Notes: generated by a model not told the origin, from the letters alone. Positions 19,976-30,475 are shown, numbered from the stretch's first letter. The stretch: DNA of 64,000 nucleotides from Shewanella japonica (GCF_002075795.1 NZ_CP020472.1:851001-915000), one strand, 5' to 3'. Numbers and translations: made by a program.

Positions 19976-20207
19976 TAGAAGTTACTCAGTCACTTAATTA
20001 GGTGATGATAATTTAAGCGATACATTGATTCTAGGCCAAGATGAGAGAATTTGAAGGAAATTAGCGGGATAAAACACATTAAATTAATTGTTTTTATTTT
20101 ATACAGAGTTTGATTTAAATATAAACATACATCCAATAAGCCCAGTGCCAAGTGGGTGGCACATATTCATATCGCATTTGGTATATATTACATAGTGAGT
20201 AGTTAAC

Positions 20208-21437
20208 CTAATAACCAGTTAACTCCATATAACCATTGCCTTTATGGCTACCAGAAACCTGGATCGGTCCTTCCCAGTAAGGGATTGAAAGTGACATATT
20301 ACTGTCAGGGTTGAGTGCTGTTACTGTCAGATCGATTTGTTCGCTTTCAATAGATAATTGCCAGCTAACGGGATATTTTCCGCTGTCAGTTTGCTGCCAG
20401 CTTATCGGTCTCATGGCAATATCGTTCGTTCTCTGGTTAGTGATATTTCGGCCACTACCGTCGGCAAACATTCTCCTAGCACTGAAAAATGCTGGTGTAT
20501 TTTTGTCTGCTCCACGTAGCTGAAATACCATTAATGCAGAATCATCATCAAGACGGATGGAAAACCAATCCCAACCTTGTTGCGCCTTGGTCAAAAATTG
20601 CGAACTCCATTCTCTATCTAACCATGCTTTGCCTGTGACGGTTTCTTGTTTTCCGTTACGAGTAATCGTGCCACTTAAATCAATAAATGGTTGGCTGTAA
20701 TAATAAGAGGCAACTGCGCTATCAGCACTTTTTATGCTGTAGCCACTTTCGCCCTGTAGTTGCATAGGTGCAGAGCTTGATAAGGATAATTGATAACTAA
20801 AAGTATCAGTTGCGACCTTGAGTGTTGCAGGAAACATTGCTGATGATTCACTCATCCATTGCCAATTATCTAGTTTCACTGTGAAAGGGTTTGCTGTTAC
20901 ATCGGCAAATTGGGGGTGAGCTCGTGACCATTTTTCCGCGGCTTGATGAGTGCCAATTGATGTTAAAGCTGCATGGGACATGTACATCTGTGATGTTGCC
21001 CATTTCGAGTGGTCAGTTTGTTGCTGAAGTGGGGCGGATTTATTGGCTTGATCGTGGCTGCTTTTTTCAGTCACTTCTGCGTTAGCTATTGCACTCACTA
21101 CCCCACTTGGCTCTTCACTAGTGAGCGCAATACGAAATTGAGTCCATTGTAGGCCAAGCTGTTCACCAGATTGAGTTTGCATATTGGCAGTTAAATACCA
21201 CCACTCTTGTCGAAAATCATCATGGCCTAAATGATCTGCTGGGAATGTAAATTGATATCCCGGTTCGACCTTAGTGTATTGAGTCAAACTCGATGAAGCG
21301 TCTCCTAATATCCCGCCCATGTTAATTTGACTCGATTCGGGTTCAGGCTGGCATGCGCTGAGCATTAAAATCGTCATACAACAGAGGCTAATTTTATGAG
21401 CAACTGAGTTAATATTTTGCTTGTTATCGTTAATCAC
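20208..21437 (-). CDS. AttH/CrtC-like lipocalin-fold lipoprotein
   Basis: The protein has 409 residues and a probable GTG start (21435-21437), overlapping the permease stop by 4 bp (GTGA). The N-terminus carries a lipoprotein signal with lipobox LSAC (MTILMLSACQPEP). The body begins FPADHLGHDDFRQEWWYLTANM and later has WLDREWSSQFL and GWDWFSIRLDD, the pattern of the AttH / carotenoid 1,2-hydratase-like family. This family folds as two lipocalin-like domains that bind hydrophobic ligands. It is the last gene of an ABC-type operon (ATPase, FtsX-type permease, AttH), an arrangement seen widely and named from attEFGH of Agrobacterium. Substrate unknown; a lipophilic molecule is likely. Confidence 0.82.
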   Translation of the reverse strand: MINDNKQNINSVAHKISLCCMTILMLSACQPEPESSQINMGGILGDASSSLTQYTKVEPGYQFTFPADHLGHDDFRQEWWYLTANMQTQSGEQLGLQWTQFRIALTSEEPSGVVSAIANAEVTEKSSHDQANKSAPLQQQTDHSKWATSQMYMSHAALTSIGTHQAAEKWSRAHPQFADVTANPFTVKLDNWQWMSESSAMFPATLKVATDTFSYQLSLSSSAPMQLQGESGYSIKSADSAVASYYYSQPFIDLSGTITRNGKQETVTGKAWLDREWSSQFLTKAQQGWDWFSIRLDDDSALMVFQLRGADKNTPAFFSARRMFADGSGRNITNQRTNDIAMRPISWQQTDSGKYPVSWQLSIESEQIDLTVTALNPDSNMSLSIPYWEGPIQVSGSHKGNGYMELTGY

Positions 21438-24067
21438 AACGCCTCCTGCTGTAAGCTACTAATTAGCGGTTTTCTGGTTTGCCAATATAGTGGAATCGCA
21501 ATGGCGATAGCGCTGGTTGTTAGTGCGATAACGACCACTCGAAAATAAGCTGGCCAATCCCATAGCATTGCAATGCTCCAACCAAACGCTTGCAGTGTCA
21601 CTTTATTAATGAGCAAGTAACCCAAAACCGCTCCTGTAGGAAGCGCAACTAAACAGGTTAGCAATACAATCAACTGCATTTGCACAAAGGTCATTAGACG
21701 TAACTCTCTTTTATTAATTCCTAGTGCGTAGAGCTTGGCGAGTGGAGCTTGCCTTGCCTGAATCAGCATTAAACAAGCGCTGAATAATCCTATGGCAGCA
21801 ACAATCAGAGTTAAACTGTTTAGTACCATGGTTATCGAGAAGGTTTGCTTAAACATGGCAATGGCTTGCTGCTTGATTTTGGCTTGATTGTACATTTGGG
21901 CATTAGAGATCAATTTGCTTTCTAACAGCAATGATTCAAGTTGACCGATATCGCCTTGATAACTTGCTGCAATACTTTTGGGTTGCTGTGGTAATTGCAG
22001 TTGTTGCCATAAACTTCTATCTATAACGACTTGCCCCTTGGGATTACCATAGTCAAAAAAAATGGCTCCAATCGTTGGAAGTTGGTGTGTACTGGCATGA
22101 TTGAAGGGGTAGATGTTGAAACTATCACCAATGTTTAAGCCATATTTTATTGCGATGGGTTCACTGATTAAGATTTGCTTACCCGCGACAAATTCTGACC
22201 ATAGGTTATCCGTCTGACTCTTCAAAGAGCTTGTGACTTTGGTTGAATAGAGGTCTCGACTCACTAACTCAATTGGCATTCCTTGGTAGGTCGAGGCGAT
22301 AGTCCACTGCGTGTAAATACCTGAAACCTTTTCTTGTTTTGATAACAAGTCTTGGATCTCAAGAATTTTGTCGCTTGCAGGGCGCATATACAAGTCTGCA
22401 TGAAGACGACTTTCAAGCCAGTTTTTCAGTGTGATTTCAAAACTGCCCACTAATGTATTCATTGATATATTGGCAGTTAATGCCAGTAGCATAGCCATCA
22501 TAGCTAAAGATAGCGGGCCGATTAGCTCTTTTGTTTCTGCAATCATGTAATGCCATAACCCAGTAGGAAAGAGGTTGGCCATCCATTCACTGATACGGTA
22601 AATCGTCAGTGGTAATAGCAGTGGAATCGCAATGATCACAATCCCCATTAACCCCAAACTGACCTGATACTGTTTTGCAAAGGGAAATGCTAATGCACAG
22701 CCAATTAATGCAATGCAGGCAATCATAAATTGCATACGATGGGTTTTGACCAAATGCGATACTTGATTGCTTTTGGCTATCATTCGAGCAAGTGGCTGGT
22801 TAGTGAGTTGGCGATAAAGAGGTAAACAGGCCAGTAATCCTGCAAATAAGGTTAATGCCATTGCTTGAACTAACCATTGCCATTGCCATGAACCAGGCAT
22901 TAAGCGTGCACCGTATAGTTGTTCAAGTGTCATCGCAACCATAGGCTGCAACCAGAGACTTAACTGCAAACCGAGAATGAAGCCAACGACTGAACCGACA
23001 AACACCAGAAAACTGAGCTCAACCACAAGTGCCAGTAATAACATGTGCTTTTGGACACCTAATTGCAGCAGTTGAACTAACAGTTTTTGCCGTTTCATCA
23101 AGCTGTAACGCACACCGTTGTAGGCGATAAACAGGCCGACAACAAAGGCTAACATACTCATTGCATTTAAATTGAGATGGAAACTACGGGTTAACTCTTG
23201 GAGTGCCTGTCCTTGATCTTGTTCTGTTATCGTAGCTTGTTGTAATAATAATTGTGCTTGATTAATTTGAGTTATCAAGCTGCTGGGTTCGTCAAATAAG
23301 GCAATATAAGATAACTTTTGAGAATGATTTAGCAGAGACTGCGCAAGAGAGATATCAGCAACAATTGCATTTCCTAAGCCAAACTCATCGTCTAAGCCTA
23401 CCACTTCAAGTGAAATAGGCGACCCTTGTTCATTTAATGGGTCTTGAAGGTAAAACAGGCCATCTGGGGCGACTTTATCGGCTAAGGATTGGCTCATGAG
23501 CAGAATATTTTTAGCGCCGAGTAATTTCGCTAAGGGGATATGTGGGTTAATTGCAGAATCTGTTTTCTGATTAGTGCCACTATGCTGCTGAAGGTTAATT
23601 GCTGCAAACAGGTCACTACCTTGAAGTTGCCAGCGTCGTCCTTCACTATCGACCACTAACCCATTAATGACAGCGAGTGCTTGGCTTATTCCTGCTTGAC
23701 GAAGGCGAAAGTAAACTTGCTCATCCAGATACTGTTCACCTGTATTAGGTGTGATGAGTAACGAGGCTCGTTGGCTTAAAAGTTCCGTAGCTTCACTGTA
23801 ACTTCGGACTGCGTTTTCGTTGGTGGATTTAACCCCAATTAATAACGTAACAGCCAAAATAATACCAAGTAAGATAGCACCAGCTTGTAAAGGTGCATGG
23901 CGATAATGCGCAGCAAATACGGCCAAACTATTGTATAAGCTATAGCCTGAAGCAGAGTCTTGCTCTAAACGATAATCAAGTTCAGTTGGTGTGCAGCTTA
24001 TGGTACCTAGATTCGTACCTGCATCTAGTTGAGGCTTATTGTCTTGATTGCTTCGCTTATCATTCAT
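21434..24067 (-). CDS. FtsX-type ABC transporter permease (AttFG-like)
   Basis: A large membrane protein of 877 residues. I start at ATG 24065-24067 (MNDKRSNQD), which overlaps the end of the ATPase gene by 8 bp. It has a first membrane helix near residue 65, an extracytoplasmic domain of about 200 residues, then FtsX-like helical blocks. A second extracytoplasmic domain follows, and a final FtsX block ends the chain (FKQTFSITMVLNSLTLIVAAIG onward). Two FtsX domains in one chain match the YbbP/AttF-AttG type, not the half-size LolC or MacB. Such systems usually work on lipids or lipoproteins at the outer face of the inner membrane without true import. Translation is probably coupled to both neighbours. 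Confidence 0.85.
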   Translation of the reverse strand: MNDKRSNQDNKPQLDAGTNLGTISCTPTELDYRLEQDSASGYSLYNSLAVFAAHYRHAPLQAGAILLGIILAVTLLIGVKSTNENAVRSYSEATELLSQRASLLITPNTGEQYLDEQVYFRLRQAGISQALAVINGLVVDSEGRRWQLQGSDLFAAINLQQHSGTNQKTDSAINPHIPLAKLLGAKNILLMSQSLADKVAPDGLFYLQDPLNEQGSPISLEVVGLDDEFGLGNAIVADISLAQSLLNHSQKLSYIALFDEPSSLITQINQAQLLLQQATITEQDQGQALQELTRSFHLNLNAMSMLAFVVGLFIAYNGVRYSLMKRQKLLVQLLQLGVQKHMLLLALVVELSFLVFVGSVVGFILGLQLSLWLQPMVAMTLEQLYGARLMPGSWQWQWLVQAMALTLFAGLLACLPLYRQLTNQPLARMIAKSNQVSHLVKTHRMQFMIACIALIGCALAFPFAKQYQVSLGLMGIVIIAIPLLLPLTIYRISEWMANLFPTGLWHYMIAETKELIGPLSLAMMAMLLALTANISMNTLVGSFEITLKNWLESRLHADLYMRPASDKILEIQDLLSKQEKVSGIYTQWTIASTYQGMPIELVSRDLYSTKVTSSLKSQTDNLWSEFVAGKQILISEPIAIKYGLNIGDSFNIYPFNHASTHQLPTIGAIFFDYGNPKGQVVIDRSLWQQLQLPQQPKSIAASYQGDIGQLESLLLESKLISNAQMYNQAKIKQQAIAMFKQTFSITMVLNSLTLIVAAIGLFSACLMLIQARQAPLAKLYALGINKRELRLMTFVQMQLIVLLTCLVALPTGAVLGYLLINKVTLQAFGWSIAMLWDWPAYFRVVVIALTTSAIAIAIPLYWQTRKPLISSLQQEAL

Positions 24068-24728
24068 GCACTTTACCTTGCTCAAGGTGCCAGCGCCTTT
24101 GCATAAACGCAGCACAAGTATCGCTGTGCGTTACCATAAGTACTGTTGTGTTAGCGGCTTTGGCTAGATCGCACAACAGTCCCATGACTTGTTGTCCTGC
24201 TTTTTCATCAAGATTACCCGTGGGCTCATCAGCTAATAGTAGCGCAGGCTTATGGATTAAGGCTCTTGCAATCGCTACTCGCTGTTGTTGTCCACCAGAC
24301 AAGGTCTCAACGGGTCGGTTAATGACTTCAGTAAGTGTAAGTTTTTCAATGAGTTCATCACCCCAAATATTCCATTTTTGATTATTTAGCTGAAGTGGAA
24401 ATCTAATATTATCAATGACATTTAGCGGTGTGAGGAGGTTGAACTGCTGAAATACGACACCTAATTGTTGGCGCCGAAATAATGCCCATTGGTTATCAGT
24501 CCAGAGGTGTGTGTCTTGTTCTAGCAGTGTTAACTGGCCGGCATCAACACGCTCAAAGCCTGCAATAATGTTAAGCAGGGTACTTTTACCTGTACCACTA
24601 GGCCCTGTTAATGCAATGGTATCACCGAGATGTAACCTTAAGTCGACATCATTAAGAACTTGATGACGTTGCTCGCCGTCGGTAAAGCTTTTAGTGACTT
24701 GTGATAACTGACAGACAACAGAGGACAT
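24060..24728 (-). CDS. ABC transporter ATP-binding protein (LolD/MacB type)
   Basis: A 222-residue ABC ATPase that powers the adjacent FtsX-type permease. Walker A is GPSGTGKST, the signature is LSGGQQQRVAIARAL, and Walker B is LLLADEPTGNLD, the phrase typical of the LolD/MacB/FtsE group. It is first in the three-gene operon ATPase-permease-AttH lipoprotein, with an 8-bp overlap to the permease. Confidence 0.93.
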   Translation of the reverse strand: MSSVVCQLSQVTKSFTDGEQRHQVLNDVDLRLHLGDTIALTGPSGTGKSTLLNIIAGFERVDAGQLTLLEQDTHLWTDNQWALFRRQQLGVVFQQFNLLTPLNVIDNIRFPLQLNNQKWNIWGDELIEKLTLTEVINRPVETLSGGQQQRVAIARALIHKPALLLADEPTGNLDEKAGQQVMGLLCDLAKAANTTVLMVTHSDTCAAFMQRRWHLEQGKVHE

Positions 24729-25110
24729 AACGTGTTCCAGTAATTCTCATAATAACATCATCATACGGTATTTTTAGCAGAATAGATCTTTATATGCTGC
24801 CTGCGAGATTTCGCTTTAGTTAAATGAATCGACATTAAGGTTTGCATGAATAAAAAAATTGCAACTTAAGTTGTAGTGGCTGGAAACTCTTACTAGGCTT
24901 ATAAGGGCGTTTACAAACAGATAAATGAGTCAAATTTAAACAATATTTACAATTGCATTCATAGGGTTAACCGTTATAGTAGAGTGGGTGTTTTTTATAC
25001 AATGCTGCATCGTGATAGTGAACATGTGCTGATGAGGCTTGTCGCGCCATTGTCAGCATTGAATGTCAGGAAAGTGAAATGTCGTGATGAGCTAAAATTT
25101 GACTGAGTAA
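24729..25110. promoter_or_regulatory. Divergent control region between the ABC operon and the hybrid kinase
   Basis: AT-rich, no ORF. It contains a perfect 12-bp palindrome CAACTTAAGTTG at 24862-24873 and, towards the kinase, a -10-like TATAGT near 24975 with a poor -35. The palindrome is roughly midway between the two divergent genes and could serve either. Confidence 0.4.
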
Positions 25111-28100
25111 ATGAGACTTATATTTATGGATAAAAATGAGCGCAAGTTACATAGTTTTCGAAGTCGAATATTGGCATATATTGCATTGCCATTAATCCTT
25201 ATTATGGGATTAGTTTATGGTTTTCATGGCTGGATTAATTATCAAGAATATGAAAGAGATACCTACCTTCGCTTAGAGCAACAAGCTGTTTTATCTGCCA
25301 ATCATCTTAACTTTGTGATGGACTCGATTCAAAATAATACGCGAGGCCTCTCTGACTATCTCACCTATGTCGACAGTGATGATTTATACGACGATGTTCA
25401 TAAGATAGAAAACCTGCTTATCAATCGTCTTGGACGCAATCCGAGTATTTTTGGCAGCGCCATTGCCTATCGTCCTAACTTTTTAGCAGAAAAGCTACGC
25501 TACGCACCTTACGTTTTTCGTGATGGCAATGAAATAAGCATGCTTGATATTGGTGCTGAGGCTTATGACTATACCGATGGCAGTTGGAGTTGGTGGAGTG
25601 ATGCAATAGCCAGTACAGAAGGTGTATGGTCAACGCCTTACTTTGATGAAGGTGCGGGCAATATTCTTATGATCACCTATTCAAAAGCGTTTGGTGAAAT
25701 AGATGATCGCATTGGGGTCGTCACTGCCGATATTGCGTTAGATAACTTACCTAGGTTGATGCAAATTCCCAGTAAGAATTTAGTGGTACTGGATAAAGAT
25801 GACCAAGTCATTTTTTATGATTCTGAAAATAGTGACTTAAAAGGCAGTAGCGATAAGTGGCTGTCTAAAAGTGGCGTTAATAATGAACTAAGAAACCTAC
25901 TGGAAAATAATCTAACAGGCCAAACTAATGCCATTACTGAATCGGGACATCGTTTTTTAGTCAGTGTTGCTAATGTTCCAGTATTAGGCTGGCAGGTGGT
26001 TATTGCGACAAGTGACGAAGAGTTAAGTCAGTACTTCTTAACGAACATATCAAGGCTCGCCCTTATTTTATTATTACTATCAATTGCACTGCTTCTAACA
26101 AGTATTATTGCTTCTAAACGCTTAAACCGCCCGCTTGAAAACTTAGCAAATGGCATTATTGCATTTGGTGAAGGTAAGGTTAACCGATTAGATACCAGTG
26201 GCAATAATATTTTTGAAGTTGCAACCTTAACCAATAAATTCAATCAGCTCGCTGAGTTACTGGCTGAAAGGGAACTCGCATTAAAAGATTCAACCGGAAG
26301 TCGCTTTGCCAGTCTCATTGATGGTATGAGTGATAAATCATTTTATTGTTCTTTAGATCCTCAAGGGCAATTAGCGCAAGTGAGTGACGGTGTTCAAAAA
26401 GTATTAGGTGTTGACGTTGATACGTTAAAACGAAAATACCAACGCATGTTTACCAATGATCCAATCAATGAACAAAATTGGCATTACACTGAACAAGCAT
26501 TAACAGGTAAAACCGTTCCGGCTCATCAAGTTGAAATGCTTGCAGATGATGGTCATATCAGACGGCTTGATGTGTTTATGCAGCCATTAATTTCAGATGC
26601 TGGCGAATTAATTTCTGTTGAGATGTTATTTACTGATGTGACGGAGCAATTTTCTGCTGCTCTATGGTCCAATGCGGTTATTGAGTCATCACCACAAGCG
26701 ATGCTAATTGTTGATGAATTAGGGAATATCATCTTTACCAATAGCCGCTGCCAAGAGTTGTTTGGCTATAGCGCTGAACAGATTTTAGCCCTCAATGTTG
26801 AGTTACTTTTTCCTGAACGATTTAGGAAAAAACATGAAGCTGTTCGAACTGTCTTTTTAGAGCAAGAGTTAACCCGATTTGCCACCCCTAAAGAAGGCTG
26901 GGTAGCGTTAAAATCAGATAACACCGAAATGCAGGTTGAAATAAACTTAGCATTGTTACCAATACGCCATGAAGGTAGAAAACAAATTGCGGCGACGATT
27001 CGAGATCTTACCAGCCAGCTAGCTATCGAACGTAAAATAAAAGACAGTGAAAGCCGCTTTAGAGGGCTGGTGGCTAATATTCCTGGTGCGATTTACCGTA
27101 CTCGAATCGAAGACCATTGGATAATGGAATATGTCAGCGACAATATCGCTGATATGACAGGTTATTCAGCCATAGATCTCATTGAGAGTAATAAGCTTAG
27201 ATTTAACACCCTTATTCACCCAGACGATGATGCGGCTTGTTTTACCGCAATCAGTGAGGCGATTAAAACTCAACAAAGTTTTGATGTTGAATATCGAATT
27301 TATCATCGAGATGGCAGCATTAAATGGATACATGAGAAAGGTAAAGCCAGTTACGATGAGCAAGATAATCCGCTGTGGTTTGACGGTAGTTTACATGACG
27401 TAACAGACAGCAAGCATGCATTGGAAGCGATTAAAAACTCCCAGAAACAGCTCGAAAATATCACCGAGTCATTACCCAACTTAGTTTATCAAATGATTTG
27501 GCACTCTGATTCAGAGCGCGAATTTAGCTTTTTATCAGAGGCTTGTGTCAGCATTATTGGCTTCCCTCGTGACATGCTAATGCAAAACTTTGATTTGCTC
27601 ATTGACAGAATTGTAGATAGCCAGAAACAAACGATTTTGGATGATTTAGCCGGTAAAGGTGTTGATGGCTTGCAATGGGTGACAGAGTTTCAATATCTGC
27701 ATCCGTCAGGTGAGACTATCTGGTTAGAAGCTGGCGCGAAAGGGCAGTCATGGAATAACGATTCGATTATGTGGAATGGTTATTTAATGAATATCACAGA
27801 TAGGAAGCAAGCAGAAACACGCTTAGCTGATCGTGAAAAACATTTAAGAGCATTATTAAATACCGCCGAAATGGGCATAGTAAATATTGATGCTTACGGC
27901 GTGATTTTGAATTGTAACGAGCACTTTGGCCGCAATATCGGGATAAATTCAAATGCGCTAGAAGGAAAATTATTCTTTGAATTTATGGCGCCAGAAGACA
28001 AGGTACTAGCAAAAGAGCAGTTTAAAAAACTGATCAATAATGAATTTGAAAACTTTAATATTGAACCAAGAATACTGAGCCAATCAGGTGATGTTATTTG

Positions 28101-30405
28101 GATGGATATGACCTTTGCTGCACTCAATAATGACCAAGGTGAAGTGACCTCAGCAGTTGTGTCTATGGCCGATATTACCAGCTTAATGACGGTTTCCAAT
28201 GAGTTAAAAATTGCTAAAGATGAAGCTGACGCAGCAAGCAAAGCGAAAAGTGATTTCTTGGCTAATATGTCCCACGAAATACGCACTCCTATGAATGCCA
28301 TTATTGGTATGTCACACCTTTGTCTACAGACCAATTTAGATAAAAAACAACATAACTTTGTGGAGAAAATTGAACGTGCATCTAAGTCATTGCTGGGCAT
28401 TATTAATGACATTTTAGACTTTTCAAAAATTGAAGCTGGCAAAATGGAAATCGAAATCGTGCCATTTCAGCTTGATACATTGTTAGAAGATCTCAGTGAT
28501 ATGTTTGCTGTTAAAGCGGCCGATAAACAGTTGGAGTTATTGTTCTCTGTCGCACCCAATATTCCAAGTCATTTAATGGGCGATCCCCTTAGATTAAGCC
28601 AAGTGCTGATTAACTTAATGAACAATGCCATTAAGTTTACCGAGCGTGGTGAAGTCATTCTAACTATCGAGACTTTAGTTCAACAAGGTGATGAGATAGA
28701 ACTCAAGTTTAGCGTAAGAGACAGTGGAATAGGTCTTACCCCAGAGCAATGTAATAAGCTTTTCCAATCCTTTAGCCAAGCTGATAGTTCAACAACCAGA
28801 AAGTATGGCGGTACTGGTTTAGGTCTTGCTATTTGTAAGCAACTCGTCGAGTTGATGGATGGACAAATAGGAGTGGAAAGTAAGCGTGGAGTCGGAAGTA
28901 CATTCTACTTTACTGCGCAGCTCAGCCAAGCCGATGATCTACAGCTAAAGGCAACTCAAGAGCTAGAAGGGATGGAGCTTTTAGTTGTTGATGATAACCA
29001 AACCGCACGGGATATTTTACAGACCATGCTTAAAGGTATGGGCTTCAGTGTTTCCTTGGCAAAAGATGGTACTGAAGCAATTTCCATGTGTCATTCAAAC
29101 AATTACAAATTGGCCTTAATTGACTGGAAAATGCCAGGCATGGATGGTTTGGAAGCGGCTGAAACCATAATGAAAGAGAGTGCGAATCCTCCGTTAACGA
29201 TTATGGTATCAGCTCATGCGACTCCTGAGTTTACTCAGCCAGTAAATGAGCTAGGAATCAACGGTTATATCACCAAGCCCATCAGCGCTTCACGACTACT
29301 CGATGCCATAATGTCGGCATTTGGTAAGCAAGGACACATGCCAGTTAGAGCAAAGGCGACCAGCTTAAATGCAGAGTTGCTTGAACAGCTAAATGGCAAA
29401 AAAGTGTTATTAGTTGAAGATAATGACATGAACCAAGAAGTCGCAGCAGAGTTTCTACAGCAAGTGGGTATTGAATTAACTATTGCTGATAATGGCCAAA
29501 TCGCTTTAGACATGGTAGCGAAACAAGATTTTGACTTAGTGCTAATGGATTGCCAAATGCCAGTAATGGACGGCTATACCGCAACAGAGCAAATTAGATT
29601 ACAGCCAGAATTTGAAAATCTGCCGATTATTGCGATGACTGCCAATGCCATGGCCGGTGATAAAGAGAAATGTATTAACGCTGGGATGAACGATCATGTC
29701 GCTAAACCAATAGAAGTCTCTCTTTTATATCAAACCTTGCTTAAATATTTAGGGTCAAACATAGCAACAGAAAACCTGACATTCACCGCAAAGGGGTCAA
29801 CTAAGACCGATGAAACTTGGCCTCAGCATCCTGACGTCGATGTCGATCGTGGTTTGCAATTAGTGCAAAACTCAGCTCGCCTATATCGCAAAATATTGAC
29901 TCGATTTGTAGAGGGTAAGCGTCACATTGTTAAGGAGATAACGAATGCTATCGATAGCAATGAACGAGAAGATGCTATTAGGTATGCACATACTCTTAAG
30001 GGGTTATCCGGTAATTTAGCTTGCGATAAGTTAACCGCTCAGGCAAAAGAACTTGAAAAGAACTTGATTGACGAAACTGAGCTTTCAGATGAACTTAGTC
30101 AATTAGACAACTTAGTTAGCTCAATTTGCGAAGCTATCGATGTTTGGTTAAATAACAATGAAACTGGCGATGAGGCTACTCAGCTTGAACTTATCAGCGA
30201 TGAAGTTTTTGCGGAATTACTCGATAAATTATTGGCGCTGTTAGACGATGGCGACGCATCAGCTACCGATATGATCGACAATCTACAGTTACAGGTGAAT
30301 CAGCAAACTTGGGCTAAACTTAAGCCCGTAGGTGCAATGATTAAAGGTTACCAGTTTGAAGATGCTGTCGAACATATTGAGAAAATTCGTAAGAGTATTG
30401 GTTGA
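25111..30405 (+). CDS. Multi-PAS hybrid sensor histidine kinase (dCache-HAMP-PAS5-HisKA-HATPase-REC2-Hpt)
   Basis: A 1764-residue membrane-anchored phosphorelay kinase (an ATG five codons later is equally possible). It has a membrane helix at about 19-40 and a periplasmic double-Cache-like sensor at about 45-310 (WSTPYFDEGAGNILMITYS is typical). A second helix at about 316-336 and HAMP lead into about five PAS domains between 400 and 1035. HisKA has the phospho-acceptor His1055 (MSHEIRTPMNAI) and is followed by a HATPase with GTGLGLAICKQL. Two receiver domains carry Asp1338 (LIDWKMPGMDG) and Asp1480 (LMDCQMPVMDG), and an Hpt domain has His1627 (AHTLKGLSGNL). All phosphotransfer residues are intact, so a full His-Asp-His relay is possible. 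The likely output is the REC-HD-GYP protein encoded 70 bp downstream. The signal may be a small molecule, as for many Cache sensors. Confidence 0.92.
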   Translation: MRLIFMDKNERKLHSFRSRILAYIALPLILIMGLVYGFHGWINYQEYERDTYLRLEQQAVLSANHLNFVMDSIQNNTRGLSDYLTYVDSDDLYDDVHKIENLLINRLGRNPSIFGSAIAYRPNFLAEKLRYAPYVFRDGNEISMLDIGAEAYDYTDGSWSWWSDAIASTEGVWSTPYFDEGAGNILMITYSKAFGEIDDRIGVVTADIALDNLPRLMQIPSKNLVVLDKDDQVIFYDSENSDLKGSSDKWLSKSGVNNELRNLLENNLTGQTNAITESGHRFLVSVANVPVLGWQVVIATSDEELSQYFLTNISRLALILLLLSIALLLTSIIASKRLNRPLENLANGIIAFGEGKVNRLDTSGNNIFEVATLTNKFNQLAELLAERELALKDSTGSRFASLIDGMSDKSFYCSLDPQGQLAQVSDGVQKVLGVDVDTLKRKYQRMFTNDPINEQNWHYTEQALTGKTVPAHQVEMLADDGHIRRLDVFMQPLISDAGELISVEMLFTDVTEQFSAALWSNAVIESSPQAMLIVDELGNIIFTNSRCQELFGYSAEQILALNVELLFPERFRKKHEAVRTVFLEQELTRFATPKEGWVALKSDNTEMQVEINLALLPIRHEGRKQIAATIRDLTSQLAIERKIKDSESRFRGLVANIPGAIYRTRIEDHWIMEYVSDNIADMTGYSAIDLIESNKLRFNTLIHPDDDAACFTAISEAIKTQQSFDVEYRIYHRDGSIKWIHEKGKASYDEQDNPLWFDGSLHDVTDSKHALEAIKNSQKQLENITESLPNLVYQMIWHSDSEREFSFLSEACVSIIGFPRDMLMQNFDLLIDRIVDSQKQTILDDLAGKGVDGLQWVTEFQYLHPSGETIWLEAGAKGQSWNNDSIMWNGYLMNITDRKQAETRLADREKHLRALLNTAEMGIVNIDAYGVILNCNEHFGRNIGINSNALEGKLFFEFMAPEDKVLAKEQFKKLINNEFENFNIEPRILSQSGDVIWMDMTFAALNNDQGEVTSAVVSMADITSLMTVSNELKIAKDEADAASKAKSDFLANMSHEIRTPMNAIIGMSHLCLQTNLDKKQHNFVEKIERASKSLLGIINDILDFSKIEAGKMEIEIVPFQLDTLLEDLSDMFAVKAADKQLELLFSVAPNIPSHLMGDPLRLSQVLINLMNNAIKFTERGEVILTIETLVQQGDEIELKFSVRDSGIGLTPEQCNKLFQSFSQADSSTTRKYGGTGLGLAICKQLVELMDGQIGVESKRGVGSTFYFTAQLSQADDLQLKATQELEGMELLVVDDNQTARDILQTMLKGMGFSVSLAKDGTEAISMCHSNNYKLALIDWKMPGMDGLEAAETIMKESANPPLTIMVSAHATPEFTQPVNELGINGYITKPISASRLLDAIMSAFGKQGHMPVRAKATSLNAELLEQLNGKKVLLVEDNDMNQEVAAEFLQQVGIELTIADNGQIALDMVAKQDFDLVLMDCQMPVMDGYTATEQIRLQPEFENLPIIAMTANAMAGDKEKCINAGMNDHVAKPIEVSLLYQTLLKYLGSNIATENLTFTAKGSTKTDETWPQHPDVDVDRGLQLVQNSARLYRKILTRFVEGKRHIVKEITNAIDSNEREDAIRYAHTLKGLSGNLACDKLTAQAKELEKNLIDETELSDELSQLDNLVSSICEAIDVWLNNNETGDEATQLELISDEVFAELLDKLLALLDDGDASATDMIDNLQLQVNQQTWAKLKPVGAMIKGYQFEDAVEHIEKIRKSIG

Positions 30406-30475
30406 TGTGGTTTTTACAGCTTACCGAAAAAGTATTTTAAGTCATATTCACTAGGAAGAGTTATAGGGATTTAAC

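Larger units (their letters stand above)
19781..20207 (-). promoter_or_regulatory. napA control region; no napD present
   Basis: These 427 bp contain no ORF resembling NapD on either strand. They are AT-rich and hold two palindromic sites listed separately (19915-19930 and 19954-19975). A further arm, AGATCAC at 19941-19947, pairs with GTGATCT inside the CRP-like site. The part beyond 20000 shows nothing I can assign. Confidence 0.6.
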
